Shown here in pieces: positions 5,929-14,160 of a stretch of DNA of 24,616 nucleotides (position 1 is its first letter; every line of letters starts with the position of its first letter). The DNA comes from JBDTNL01 sp039933785 (lineage in GTDB: Bacteria; Acidobacteriota; Thermoanaerobaculia; Multivoradales; JAGPDF01). Both the position numbers and the translations under genes were made by a program. The stretch is from assembly GCA_039933785.1 (NCBI GenBank), contig JBDTNL010000060.1:1-24616 (forward strand), in the 5' to 3' direction. A model generated the notes under the pieces. It was not told the DNA's origin. It did not search any database and was given only the letters and a program-made list of their open reading frames with translations.

Positions 5929-7346
5929 AGCGCGCACGACCCATGGCGGCGCTTGCCCTAGTGCTCGCGTCCGGCTGCGCCTCGATTGACGCGAAGCCGT
6001 CTTTCGACGCCGTCGCTTCGACCGTGGCGAATCGCACGGGGCTCGAGCCGACCTGGTCGCGCACCGACGCCGAAGAGGACGCGGCTGAGCAAGCGGCAGC
6101 GAAGCTGCTCGCCTCCCCTCTCGACGACGCGAGTGCTGCTCGAATCGCGCTGCTCCGGAACCGCGAGCTGCTCGCCCAGATCGAGGAGCTAGGCATCGCA
6201 CGAGCCGACTACGCCCAAGCGACGAGGATCGCGAACCCGACGCTCTCCGCGTTCCGCCGCTCACCCAGCTCTGGCTCGGGCACTAACGTCGAAGTGGAGC
6301 TCGTCGAAAACCTGCTCGACATCCTGGTTCAACCAGCCCGCAAGCGCATGGCCGCCGTCGAACTCGAGACGGCAAAGCTCCGCCTCGGCCAGACCATGCT
6401 CGACCTCGTCGCCGATGTGCGCACCAGCTTCTACGACCTGGTGGCTGCCGAGGAGACCGTTGATCGATTCACCCTCGTCCGCGACCTCACCGCCGCCGGC
6501 GCCGAGCTTGCCCGTCGACAGCGCGACGCGGGAAATCTCGAGGAGCGTGCGGTCGCCATGTTCGAGGCGAGCGACGCGCAAGGAGCGATCGACCTTACGC
6601 GAGCGCAACTCGCCGAAGGCGGCGCCCGGGAGAAGCTCAACGTGCTCCTCGGGCTTTCCGGAGACGAAACCAACTGGACGGCTGCGCGCCGTCTTCCCGA
6701 GCTCCCACCCCAGGAACCGGACCTGACCGCGCTCGAGAGCCGCGCGATCGACACCCGGCTCGACCTCGGCGCCGCGAAGTTCGGAGTGGAGCTCGTCGGC
6801 CGGGCGCTGGCCTTGAAGCGGGGAACTAGGTTCTTCCCCGTCGGCGTCGACATTGGCTTCAATCGCGAGAAGGAGAGCGACGGTGTCCGGCTGCAGGGCC
6901 CGCAGATTGCGATCGCTCTGCCCATCTTCGACACCGGCGCCGCGTCAATCGCCCGACTCGAGGCGGAGCAGCGACAGACACAGCGGCAGCTCGAGGCGCT
7001 GGCGATCGAGATCCGCTCGGAAGTACGTCTCGCCCGCGACACCTTGATCGGGTCTCGCGCGATCGTGGAGAGCTATCAACGCGTGCTGCTGCCCAAACGA
7101 AGAGCGGTTCTCGATCAGACGCTGCGCCACTACAACCTGATGCTGCTCGGTGTCTACGACCTGCTGCTCGCCCGCCGTGAGGAGACGGAGTCGGCTCAAG
7201 GGGCGACCTCGGCGCTGCGTGACTACTGGGTGGCCAGGGTGCGGCTCGAACGCGCCGTGGGCGGACCCTTGACCGGCCCCGGCTCGGCGCCCACCGCTCC
7301 GGCGCCCGTTCAACACTCGTCAACCCCAACTGGAGGCGAACGATGA
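5925..7346 (+). CDS. TolC/CzcC-like outer-membrane efflux lipoprotein
   Basis: A 473-residue outer membrane efflux protein. The GTG start at 5925 gives a basic n-region and lipobox LASGC with Cys18, so it is a predicted lipoprotein. Two repeated OEP units follow, each made of long amphipathic helices; the segments ANPTLSAFRR, AIALPIFDTGAAS and ARDTLI are typical of this family. It would form a channel across the outer membrane and periplasm. Unusually, no inner-membrane RND pump or membrane-fusion protein is beside it; instead it sits between a metal-binding protein and a multicopper oxidase, overlapping both (GTGA before, ATGA after). Such grouping occurs in copper islands and suggests release of periplasmic copper, possibly using the RND proteins encoded at 12890-17307. 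That partnership is inference. Confidence 0.9.
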   Translation: MKRARPMAALALVLASGCASIDAKPSFDAVASTVANRTGLEPTWSRTDAEEDAAEQAAAKLLASPLDDASAARIALLRNRELLAQIEELGIARADYAQATRIANPTLSAFRRSPSSGSGTNVEVELVENLLDILVQPARKRMAAVELETAKLRLGQTMLDLVADVRTSFYDLVAAEETVDRFTLVRDLTAAGAELARRQRDAGNLEERAVAMFEASDAQGAIDLTRAQLAEGGAREKLNVLLGLSGDETNWTAARRLPELPPQEPDLTALESRAIDTRLDLGAAKFGVELVGRALALKRGTRFFPVGVDIGFNREKESDGVRLQGPQIAIALPIFDTGAASIARLEAEQRQTQRQLEALAIEIRSEVRLARDTLIGSRAIVESYQRVLLPKRRAVLDQTLRHYNLMLLGVYDLLLARREETESAQGATSALRDYWVARVRLERAVGGPLTGPGSAPTAPAPVQHSSTPTGGER

Positions 7347-8737
7347 TCTCTCGCAGAACCTGGATTTCCCGCGCCGCGCTGCTGGCCTCCGGCGCGGCGT
7401 TCATGGATCGGGCTCGCTTGGTTCTCGGCGGCGGCGCGGCGCTCGCCCAGGATCCGCCCGCGGGGCATGACATGGCCAACATGCCCGGGATGACCGCTCC
7501 GCCCCCGGTCGCCAAACTGCCACCCCCGGTCGCGGCACCGGCTTCAGCACCGCGCGGAGACTTGCCCTACACGCCCGTCATCACTCCGAACGGCTCGACG
7601 CTGCCGTTCCACATGAACGGCGCCGTTAAAGAATTCCGCCTCGTGGCCGAGCCTGTCGAGGTCGAGTTCGCCCCGGGAATGAAGGTCAACGCCTGGGGCT
7701 ACAACGGTTCATCTCCCGGGCCTACGATCGAGGCGGTCGAGGGTGACCGCGTTCGCATCTTCGTCGAGAACCGGCTACCCGAGCACACCACCATCCATTG
7801 GCACGGAATCCTGCTCCCAGCGGGGATGGACGGCGTGGGTGGCCTCAATCAGCCCGACATTGGTCCTGGCGAGACCTACGTCTACGAATTCACGCTGCGC
7901 CAGCACGGCACGCACATGTACCATCCGCACGCCGACGAGATGGTGCAGATGGCGATGGGGATGATGGGCTTCTTCATCATTCACCCGCGAAAGCCGGAGC
8001 GGCACATCGATCGCGACTTCTGTGTCTTCCCCCACATGTTCTTCGTCCAGCCCGGAACCAAGACACCGAATACCGCGATCATGCTGGACTTCAATCTGTT
8101 CACGTTCAACGGCAAGGTTTTCCCGGGCACTGAGGCCCTGGTCTGCAGGCTCGGAGATCGGACCCGCATCCGTCTCGCGAATCTCAGCATGACCAGCCAC
8201 CCGATCCACCTGCACGGTCACCAGACCTGGGTCACCGAGACCGACGGCGGGCAGATCCCTCGCTCCGCCTGGTGGCCCGAGACGACGATCAATATCATTC
8301 CGGGCACGACCCGTGCCTTCGAGTTCGTCGCCAACAACCCGGGCGACTGGGCGCTTCACTGCCACAAGACCCACCACACCATGAACGCGATGGGGCACGG
8401 CATCCCGAACATGATGGGCGTCGACCAGCACGGAGTCTCGGAGGAGATCTCGCGCCTAGTCGACGGATACATGGCGATGGGGTCCTCCGGCATGGCCGAG
8501 CACTCGGAGCACTCCGAGCACATGCCCGGCCTCCCCAACACGCTTCCGATGATGACCGGGAAGGGCCCGTTCGGCCCGATCGAGATGGGTGGAATGTTCA
8601 CTGTGCTGAAGATCCGGGAACACCTGAAGGGATACGCGGACCCGGGCTGGTACGACTATCCCGCGGGCACTGTCTCGTGGAAGGAAGGCTCGATCACCGA
8701 GCCCGGCAAGGACGGCGAGCATGCGCACGGCGGGTAG
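7343..8737 (+). CDS. Tat-exported multicopper oxidase
   Basis: A 464-residue laccase-type oxidase, probably oxidising Cu(I) to the less toxic Cu(II) in the periplasm. The N-terminus has a Tat-like signal (SRRTWISRAALLASGAAF). All four copper-ligand clusters are visible: HWH at 152-154, HPH at 194-196, HPIHLH at 286-291, and HCHKTHHTMNAM from 339. Within the last, Cys340, His345 (Cys+5) and Met350 (Cys+10) match the type 1 copper ligands of CueO. Met/His-rich parts occur near residues 40-50 and as a short EHSEHSEHM tandem at 386-394, which may bind extra copper. GGAGG (7332-7336) lies six bases before the ATG, and ATGA overlaps the previous stop. The proteins named CopA/CueO/PcoA share the family; I cannot say which subgroup this is. 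Confidence 0.95.
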   Translation: MISRRTWISRAALLASGAAFMDRARLVLGGGAALAQDPPAGHDMANMPGMTAPPPVAKLPPPVAAPASAPRGDLPYTPVITPNGSTLPFHMNGAVKEFRLVAEPVEVEFAPGMKVNAWGYNGSSPGPTIEAVEGDRVRIFVENRLPEHTTIHWHGILLPAGMDGVGGLNQPDIGPGETYVYEFTLRQHGTHMYHPHADEMVQMAMGMMGFFIIHPRKPERHIDRDFCVFPHMFFVQPGTKTPNTAIMLDFNLFTFNGKVFPGTEALVCRLGDRTRIRLANLSMTSHPIHLHGHQTWVTETDGGQIPRSAWWPETTINIIPGTTRAFEFVANNPGDWALHCHKTHHTMNAMGHGIPNMMGVDQHGVSEEISRLVDGYMAMGSSGMAEHSEHSEHMPGLPNTLPMMTGKGPFGPIEMGGMFTVLKIREHLKGYADPGWYDYPAGTVSWKEGSITEPGKDGEHAHGG

Positions 8738-8789
8738 GTGAGTCGTAGACCCGCCGCCAGCTTCAACTCGAAGTAGAAAGGAGCCATCC

Positions 8790-9275
8790 ATGGAAAAGGC
8801 AATGAAAGCGGGCAAGGACAGCATGTCGTCGCAGCACTACAGGCGCCTCATCCTCATGATTCTGCTGTCTTTTGTGGCGATGTACTGCCTCATGTACGCG
8901 ATGGTGAACGTCTTCGCCAACGTGTACCCGAGCCTCAATCAACTCTATATGGCCGGCCTCATGACCGCGCCGATGGCGATCGTCGAGATCGTCGTCATGG
9001 GCGCAATGTACGGTAACAAGAAGTTGAATGCCGTTCTCGTTGCCGGCTTCGCTCTAGCGGGAGTCGCCTTCTGGCTGGCCATTCGCCAGCAAGCCGCTAT
9101 CTCCGACCGTCAGTTCCTCAAGTCCATGATTCCTCATCACGCGGGGGCGATCCTGATGTGCCAGCAGGCCTCTCTGCAGGACCCCGCGCTCAAGGAGCTT
9201 TGCACCTCGATCATCTCAAGTCAGCAGTCGGAGATCGATCTCATGAAGGCCAAGCTGCAAACAACGGGAGACTGA
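8790..9275 (+). CDS. Membrane-anchored DUF305 protein
   Basis: A 161-residue protein with three predicted membrane helices (about 19-43, 51-73, 80-99) and a C-terminal DUF305 domain (about 104-157). The domain has the hallmark FLKSMIPHHAGAILM with His116-His117, plus Cys124 and Cys138, and ends in an acidic helix (SEIDLMKAKL). DUF305 proteins are ferritin-like helical proteins; some, such as cyanobacterial CopM, bind copper. AAAGGAG (8777-8783) is six bases before the ATG. It follows the oxidase by 52 bases, is probably the last gene of the copper operon, and converges on the histidine kinase gene. The predicted role is periplasmic metal binding at the inner membrane. Confidence 0.88.
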   Translation: MEKAMKAGKDSMSSQHYRRLILMILLSFVAMYCLMYAMVNVFANVYPSLNQLYMAGLMTAPMAIVEIVVMGAMYGNKKLNAVLVAGFALAGVAFWLAIRQQAAISDRQFLKSMIPHHAGAILMCQQASLQDPALKELCTSIISSQQSEIDLMKAKLQTTGD

Positions 9276-9298
9276 CGCGCCGAGCCCGGAGTGGCACC

Positions 9299-9325
9299 AC
9301 AGCACCGAGCGATCGGCACTGCTGT
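9299..9325. terminator. Hairpin between convergent genes
   Basis: A stem ACAGCA/TGCTGT with an inner stem CCGA/TCGG around loop GCGA (three bases bulged) fills the gap between the convergent stops of the DUF305 gene and the histidine kinase gene. There is no T run on either side, so intrinsic termination is unproven, but the position suits a two-way terminator or mRNA end. Confidence 0.4.
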
Positions 9326-10738
9326 CTAGTGCACCCCTGTTGAGCTCGCCCGGGGCAGATAGGCCTTGAACGTGCTGCCCTGCCCCTGGCGGCTCTCGAC
9401 CCGAATGTCCCCGCCGTGCAGGCGAGCGATGCCAAGGGCGATGGCTAGCCCGAGCCCTGCCCCGCCCGTGTCGCGGCTTCGCGCGTCGTCGACGCGGTAG
9501 AAGCGCTCGAACAGTCGAGCCTGCTGGCTTTCGGGGATTCCGGCGCCGCAGTCGCTCACGCTCAGAATCGCGGCGTCGTTCTGCAACTCGATCGTTAGCT
9601 CGACCCGCCCCTCGGGACCAGTGAACTTGATGGCATTGTCCACGAGGTTGTAGAGCATCTGGCGGAGCCAGCGCTCGTCCGCCACCAGCGAGATGGACGC
9701 GGACGCTCCTACCTCCAGGGACACGCCGCGGGCGCTTGCGACGGACCCCATGGACACCGCGACCTCGCTCACCAAGACGTCGAGTTGCACCGGTTCTTTC
9801 TGCAGCGGCAGATTGCCCGAGTCCGCGCGCGCGAGGAACATCAAGTCATCCACGATTCGACTGGTTCGGATGACCTCTTCGAGCAGAGCCGCGAGCGTTT
9901 GGCGATACTCGGTCGCGTTTCGCTCGCGCCCCAGGGCCACGTCGATCGCCGTGTGCATGATCGTGAGGGGCGTTCTCAATTCGTGGGACGCATCGGCGGT
10001 GAAGCGCCGCATCGAGGAGAAGGACTCCTCCAGCCGGGCAATCATCTGGTTCAACGTGTTGGTGAGCCTCCCCAGCTCGTCGTCAAGACTCGGCACGGGA
10101 AGCCGCTGGCTCAGGTTGGTGGCTTCGATCTTGCGCGCCAGGCTGGTGATTTCGTCGACGGGTCTCAGGGCGCGACCGGCGAGCCAGTAGCCGACTGTCG
10201 CGGCGACGAGGAGAGCAAGAGGCACCGTCAGAAGGAGCGACCATCGGAGCGTGCTCAGGGCCTCCGTGACGTGGCCGAGGGAGTCCATGACGAGAACCAC
10301 GCACCGTGGTCCCTCCGGCGACGCGACCGTCGTCGAATACATTCGCACCGCGCCGGCACGGCCTTCAAAGGTCGAGAACGAGTCGGCTTCGATATCGGCA
10401 ATTCGAGGTGCGAGCCCTTCCGCCGGCAGTATCCGGGCGATACCCGAGGAGCGGAAAATCTCCTCTTCCCCGCGACCGAGCTCCCGCAGAAGTATCCGGC
10501 TGTTGAGCAACGCTAGACGTTCGACCTGCGCCGGAGCCAGCTTCGAGCAGTCGGGACGCAACAGCAGGATCGCCGATACCGCACGGGCGTCGGCCCGCAG
10601 GCCTTCATCGTGGTGGTGCAGGTACTGGTAATGAACAGCGCCGTACAGGAGCGCCCCCCAAACGAAGAGTACGGCGCCCACCACGCCGCTGTACCACGAG
10701 GTCAGGACGAACCGAAGAGATCTCCGGCGCCGAATCAC
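9326..10738 (-). CDS. Membrane sensor histidine kinase (CusS/CopS type)
   Basis: A 470-residue sensor kinase starting at GTG 10738, which overlaps the response regulator stop (GTGA, 10735-10738) and places the first helix right after a basic start (MIRRRRSLRF). Order: helix 1 about 11-34; periplasmic sensor region about 35-164; helix 2 about 165-187; HAMP about 188-240 (GRALRPVDEI, DELGRL); HisKA with FTADASHELRTPLT and phosphorylatable His252; HATPase with NLVDNAIKF, SDCGAGIP and GGAGLGLAIALG. This is the layout of CusS, CopS and PcoS kinases that sense periplasmic copper or silver; the sensor region has few His or Met and I cannot assign the metal. It forms an operon with the regulator, divergent from the RND efflux genes it probably controls. 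Confidence 0.94.
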   Translation of the reverse strand: MIRRRRSLRFVLTSWYSGVVGAVLFVWGALLYGAVHYQYLHHHDEGLRADARAVSAILLLRPDCSKLAPAQVERLALLNSRILLRELGRGEEEIFRSSGIARILPAEGLAPRIADIEADSFSTFEGRAGAVRMYSTTVASPEGPRCVVLVMDSLGHVTEALSTLRWSLLLTVPLALLVAATVGYWLAGRALRPVDEITSLARKIEATNLSQRLPVPSLDDELGRLTNTLNQMIARLEESFSSMRRFTADASHELRTPLTIMHTAIDVALGRERNATEYRQTLAALLEEVIRTSRIVDDLMFLARADSGNLPLQKEPVQLDVLVSEVAVSMGSVASARGVSLEVGASASISLVADERWLRQMLYNLVDNAIKFTGPEGRVELTIELQNDAAILSVSDCGAGIPESQQARLFERFYRVDDARSRDTGGAGLGLAIALGIARLHGGDIRVESRQGQGSTFKAYLPRASSTGVH

Positions 10739-11409
10739 TCTGGGCTCCGAATCGAATAGCCGACCCCGCGTATGGTCTGAATCAGCTTGGTTTCGAAGCC
10801 CTGATCCACCTTGCGCCGAAGGTAGTTGATATAGACCTCGACGATGTTCGAGGTGCCTTCGTAGTCGAGATCCCACACGTGGCCGGCGATCATTGCGCGT
10901 GTGACGACATTGCCAGAGTTGCGCATCAGATACTCGAGCACCGCGAACTCTCTCTGCGTGAGCACTATGTCCTGTTCGCATCGTCGCACGCGTCGTCCGG
11001 CTGGGTCGAGCTCGAGGTCTGCGACGCGCAGCAGGTTTTGTCGTTCCACGGGTCCCCGACGCAGCAGCGCCCGCAGTCGCGCCAGGAGCTCATTGAAGGC
11101 AAACGGCTTGGTCAGGTAGTCATCGGCCCCGAGGTCGAGAAGCCGCACCTTCTCGTCGACTGCCGAGCTCGCCGTGAGAATGAGGATCGGGGCCTTGTTG
11201 GAGCGGCGCCGCAGCTCGGCACAGACCTGTGCGCCGTCTCGGACCGGTAGCATCAGGTCGAGCACGACGGCGTCGTAGTCGGTCACCATCGCCAGGTCCA
11301 ACGCGGTCTGGCCGTCGGCGGCAAGGTCAACAGCGTAGGCGTGCTCCTCCAGGCCTTGCTTCAGGTGAGCCGCCAGTCGGTCTTCGTCCTCGACGATCAA
11401 GACACGCAT
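10735..11409 (-). CDS. OmpR-family response regulator (CusR/CopR type)
   Basis: A 224-residue two-domain regulator. The receiver domain (1-115) has the acidic pocket VEDED, the phosphoacceptor Asp51 in VVLDLMLP, and the switch Lys in YLTKPFAF. The C-terminal winged helix (about 125-220) has the usual LTQREFAVLEYLMRN, the recognition region NIVEVYINYLRRKVD and the wing QTIRGVGYSI. The protein closely resembles heavy-metal regulators CusR, CopR and CzcR. It is the first gene of a two-gene operon with the kinase and diverges from the efflux operon across a 110-base gap that should hold its binding site. Confidence 0.95.
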   Translation of the reverse strand: MRVLIVEDEDRLAAHLKQGLEEHAYAVDLAADGQTALDLAMVTDYDAVVLDLMLPVRDGAQVCAELRRRSNKAPILILTASSAVDEKVRLLDLGADDYLTKPFAFNELLARLRALLRRGPVERQNLLRVADLELDPAGRRVRRCEQDIVLTQREFAVLEYLMRNSGNVVTRAMIAGHVWDLDYEGTSNIVEVYINYLRRKVDQGFETKLIQTIRGVGYSIRSPE

Positions 11410-11519
11410 GATGTTCTGGGCCGATCTTAGCCGCTGCCCGCACCGTTGCGTCGCGGCAGCGATGACGGACGCGTCGTTTAAGGTGCCTCTAATCTCACGC
11501 TGCTAGCTTCCCTGTTGGT
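11410..11519 (+). promoter_or_regulatory. Divergent control region with hairpin, regulator operon / RND operon
   Basis: This 110-base gap should carry promoters in both directions. A strong dyad at 11432-11461 pairs CGCTGCC with GGCAGCG and, inside it, CGCA with TGCG. A possible extended AT-rich -10, TAATCT at 11490-11495, lies 25 bases before the efflux start, with TTTAAG at 11477-11482 but no consensus -35, as expected of a promoter activated by an OmpR-type regulator. I could not recognise a standard cop box. Inference from position. Confidence 0.35.
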
Positions 11520-12893
11520 ATGAACAGGCGACGGAACCAGAAGTCGTGGGCAATGCTCCTCGTGGCCATAGCGGTTGCAACTACCGTGCGCCCCCAGGAG
11601 GCCCCGCGCAGCAGGGAGAGCGCTCCCGGCGCCGGCAGTCCAGTGACCCTGGACGGCGCGATCCAGGAGGCGCTGGCGCACAACCTTTCCTATCAGTCCG
11701 AGTTAGAGCAAGTCGGTGTGGCACGCGGCCTCCTCCTCCAAGCCAAGGCGATCCCGAACCCGGTCGGTTCCGGCTCGGCGACGTCGGATCGCAGCTTCGC
11801 GAACGAGGGGGAGAAGGGTTGGACCGCCGGGCTCGAGCAAGAATTCGAAACCGTGCACAAGCGGCGCTATCGAATGCTCGGCGCGCAGAGCGAGCTGGAG
11901 CGCGTGCAGCACGCCAGCGAGGCAGCGCAACAAGACATCGTGCGGCGCGCGACCCAGGCCTTCTTTGCCCTATTGCGGAGCCGTCGCGATCTCGACCTGG
12001 CGAACGAGGATCTTACGATCCTTCAGCACCTGGTGGACCTCACCGACAACCGAGTGCGTCTGGGGGAAGCCGCGGGGCTCGACCTTAACTTGGTCCAGAT
12101 CGAGCTGGCGCGCACGCAAAGAGAGCTGCTCGAGTTCGGACGAAGCGCTCATCAGGCCCTGGTGGAGCTCGACCTGGTTCTCGGGCGGGAAGCCGAGCGC
12201 CCAATCCATCTCGCCGGCGACTTCCCGCCGCCAAGCCCGATTGCATCGACCGACGGGTACTACCTGGCCGCGACGCTTCAGCGCCGGCCGGAGATTCTGG
12301 CAGCGGAAAGCGAATTGGTTGAGCGCCAGCATCAGGAACAACTCGCGAAAGCACTCGGCGTGCCGAACCTCACCCTCGGCGCCGGCTACCAGGAGGACAA
12401 TCGAGTCGTCGCGACTACGGCGGTTGGCTCCGTCGGCATTAGGAAGGATCGCGCGTTCGTGCTGAGCGTCGCCGTTCCGCTGCCGATCTTCAACCGCAAT
12501 CGAGGCAACGTCGAAGCCGCACACCACGAGGCGCTGTCAGCTGACGCAGGCCTGAAGTACCTCCGCTCGGCGGTCGAAGCCGAAGTGCGCGTGGCCTTGG
12601 CCAACTATCGGTCACGGCTTGCAGTGCGCGATCTGTACGAGAGCTCGATCCTGCCACCGCTCAGGAAGAGTCTGGACTCGATCGTGGAAGCCTACCGGCT
12701 CGGCAACGAGAGCGTGTTCGCGGTCATTCAGGCACAGCGGACCTTTTTCGACACGCGGCACGAGTACCTGGCGGCTTTGTTCGACGCCGAGAATGAACGG
12801 GCACAACTCAGAAGGGCTCTCGGCCTTTCGCCAAGTGAGTCCTTGCAAGACCTGGGCGCGGCACCTGCCGCCAGCAGCAGAGGAATCGAATGA
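11520..12893 (+). CDS. czcC: CzcC-type outer-membrane channel of an RND efflux system
   Basis: A 457-residue outer membrane efflux protein with a basic start and hydrophobic signal (about 10-22), without a lipobox Cys. Two OEP repeats follow: VTLDGAIQEALAHN near residue 41, NPVGSGSATSD, and in the second half LAVAV-type strands with VPLPIFNRNRGN, a signature of the CzcC group. The partner proteins are encoded next: the stop overlaps the ATG of the fusion protein (ATGA). The start ATG has no clear ribosome binding site; an ATG at 11553 in the same frame is possible but would remove the basic n-region. Role: the outer duct through which metal ions leave the cell. Confidence 0.92.
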   Translation: MNRRRNQKSWAMLLVAIAVATTVRPQEAPRSRESAPGAGSPVTLDGAIQEALAHNLSYQSELEQVGVARGLLLQAKAIPNPVGSGSATSDRSFANEGEKGWTAGLEQEFETVHKRRYRMLGAQSELERVQHASEAAQQDIVRRATQAFFALLRSRRDLDLANEDLTILQHLVDLTDNRVRLGEAAGLDLNLVQIELARTQRELLEFGRSAHQALVELDLVLGREAERPIHLAGDFPPPSPIASTDGYYLAATLQRRPEILAAESELVERQHQEQLAKALGVPNLTLGAGYQEDNRVVATTAVGSVGIRKDRAFVLSVAVPLPIFNRNRGNVEAAHHEALSADAGLKYLRSAVEAEVRVALANYRSRLAVRDLYESSILPPLRKSLDSIVEAYRLGNESVFAVIQAQRTFFDTRHEYLAALFDAENERAQLRRALGLSPSESLQDLGAAPAASSRGIE

Positions 12894-14119
12894 TCGAACA
12901 GGGTCTGCAGGGCGGCACGCCGATCGAATCCCCCGAACCGCGAGGACGGGGCCCATGGCGGACGGTTGCCGCGCTTGTCCTGGGCGGCCTGCTGCTGGTA
13001 GGCGCCTACTGGCTCGGGGAGCGCAGCAGAAAGGAGCTACCGGCGACCGGCGGCGCCGGTGAGGCGGCCGGTCCGGTCAGCCTCCCTCCGGGGGTCGAGA
13101 TGGAGGATGACGCCGCGGCTGCGATTGGCCTCAAGCTCGAGCCGGTCGAGATTCGACCCGTCGACCGAACCCTGCGACTGACGGGCAGCATCGTCGCTCC
13201 GCCGGATGCTCGCGGGTTCGTTGGATCCCGGCTCGAAGGCCGCATTGCCAGCGTGCTCGTCAACGTGGGCGACCGGGTCAGGGAGGGCGAGACGCTCGCC
13301 ACGGTGCAGAGCGCCCAGTTCGAAGACCTGCAGGTCGAGTTGCTGCGCGCGGCCGCGGAACTGCCGGTGGCACGGGCGGCCGCCGATCGACTGAAAAAGC
13401 TCCTGGAGATCCAGGCCGTGGCCGCCAAGGAAGTGGAGAGCGCCAGCGCGCAGTACGAGGCCAAGAGAAGCGAATACGCCGGCGTCCGCGAGAGGCTGGA
13501 GATTCTGGGCCTGTCAAAAGCGCAGATCGGCGCGATCGAGTCGTCCCAGGAGCTCATCCGCACGCTAGCGATCAAGGCGCCCCTCGGCGGTGTCGTCGTG
13601 AGTCGCACCGCGGTCGCTGGCTCTCCAGTGAACACGAGCGATCCGATCCTCGAAATCGACAAGCTCGACACGCTGTGGGCCGAAGGGGACGTCTTCGAGA
13701 CTCAGCTCGCCGAGATCAAGCCCGGCCTGAAGGTCCACGTGACCGTCCCCGGCGTCTCGCGCGTGGCGGCGGGCACGGTCCAGGGCTTGGTGCCTTCGCT
13801 CGATCCGGCCAAGCGCACGGCTCGTCTGAGGGTTGTTCTCGACAACTCCGTCGGCGACCTGACGCCTGGGATGTTCGCTTCCCTTGTGGTGACCGTTGGC
13901 ACCGAGGCCGCTGGCGTCAGCGTTCCCGTCGGCGCGCTCATCGAGCAGGGCGGAGCCGCTTTCGTGTTCGTCAAGAACGGCACGCAGCTCGCCAAGCAGG
14001 ACGTGGTCGTCTCGGCGCGGGATGACCGCTACGCGCAGATCTCCCGCGGCCTGTTCGAGCACGACCTGGTCGTGACTGACGGGAAAATGCAGGTCTACAC
14101 GAAGAGTCTCTACCAGTAG
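12890..14119 (+). CDS. czcB: CzcB/CusB-type periplasmic membrane-fusion protein
   Basis: A 409-residue adaptor linking the RND pump and the outer-membrane channel. It has one N-terminal membrane helix (about 25-42), a barrel-sandwich half around GSRLEGRIASVLVNVGDRV (112-130), a helical hairpin about 143-210 with AAKEVESASAQYEA, the second sandwich half with IKAPLGGVVVSR, then a beta-barrel domain (LWAEGDVFETQL) and a membrane-proximal domain. Unlike CusB, no Met-rich N-terminal metal site is seen, and unlike some CzcB proteins there is no His-rich stretch. AGAGGA lies just before the ATG, which overlaps the upstream stop. The gap to the pump gene is 41 bases. Confidence 0.93.
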   Translation: MIEQGLQGGTPIESPEPRGRGPWRTVAALVLGGLLLVGAYWLGERSRKELPATGGAGEAAGPVSLPPGVEMEDDAAAAIGLKLEPVEIRPVDRTLRLTGSIVAPPDARGFVGSRLEGRIASVLVNVGDRVREGETLATVQSAQFEDLQVELLRAAAELPVARAAADRLKKLLEIQAVAAKEVESASAQYEAKRSEYAGVRERLEILGLSKAQIGAIESSQELIRTLAIKAPLGGVVVSRTAVAGSPVNTSDPILEIDKLDTLWAEGDVFETQLAEIKPGLKVHVTVPGVSRVAAGTVQGLVPSLDPAKRTARLRVVLDNSVGDLTPGMFASLVVTVGTEAAGVSVPVGALIEQGGAAFVFVKNGTQLAKQDVVVSARDDRYAQISRGLFEHDLVVTDGKMQVYTKSLYQ

Positions 14120-14160
14120 CTGGCGCCGCACGAGCCCATCGCGCCCGGAAGAAGAGACTG

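Noticed and set aside
5191..6264. Minus-strand frame of 357 codons
   Set aside because: Antisense to the Cys-rich, HMBD and OEP genes, which have overlaps, binding sites and signal peptides; the product is Arg/Ser-rich without domains.
8500..8526. Tandem 9-base repeat within the oxidase gene
   Set aside because: As a DNA repeat it is only the coding of the EHSEHSEHM tandem, too short to count as a separate repeat element.
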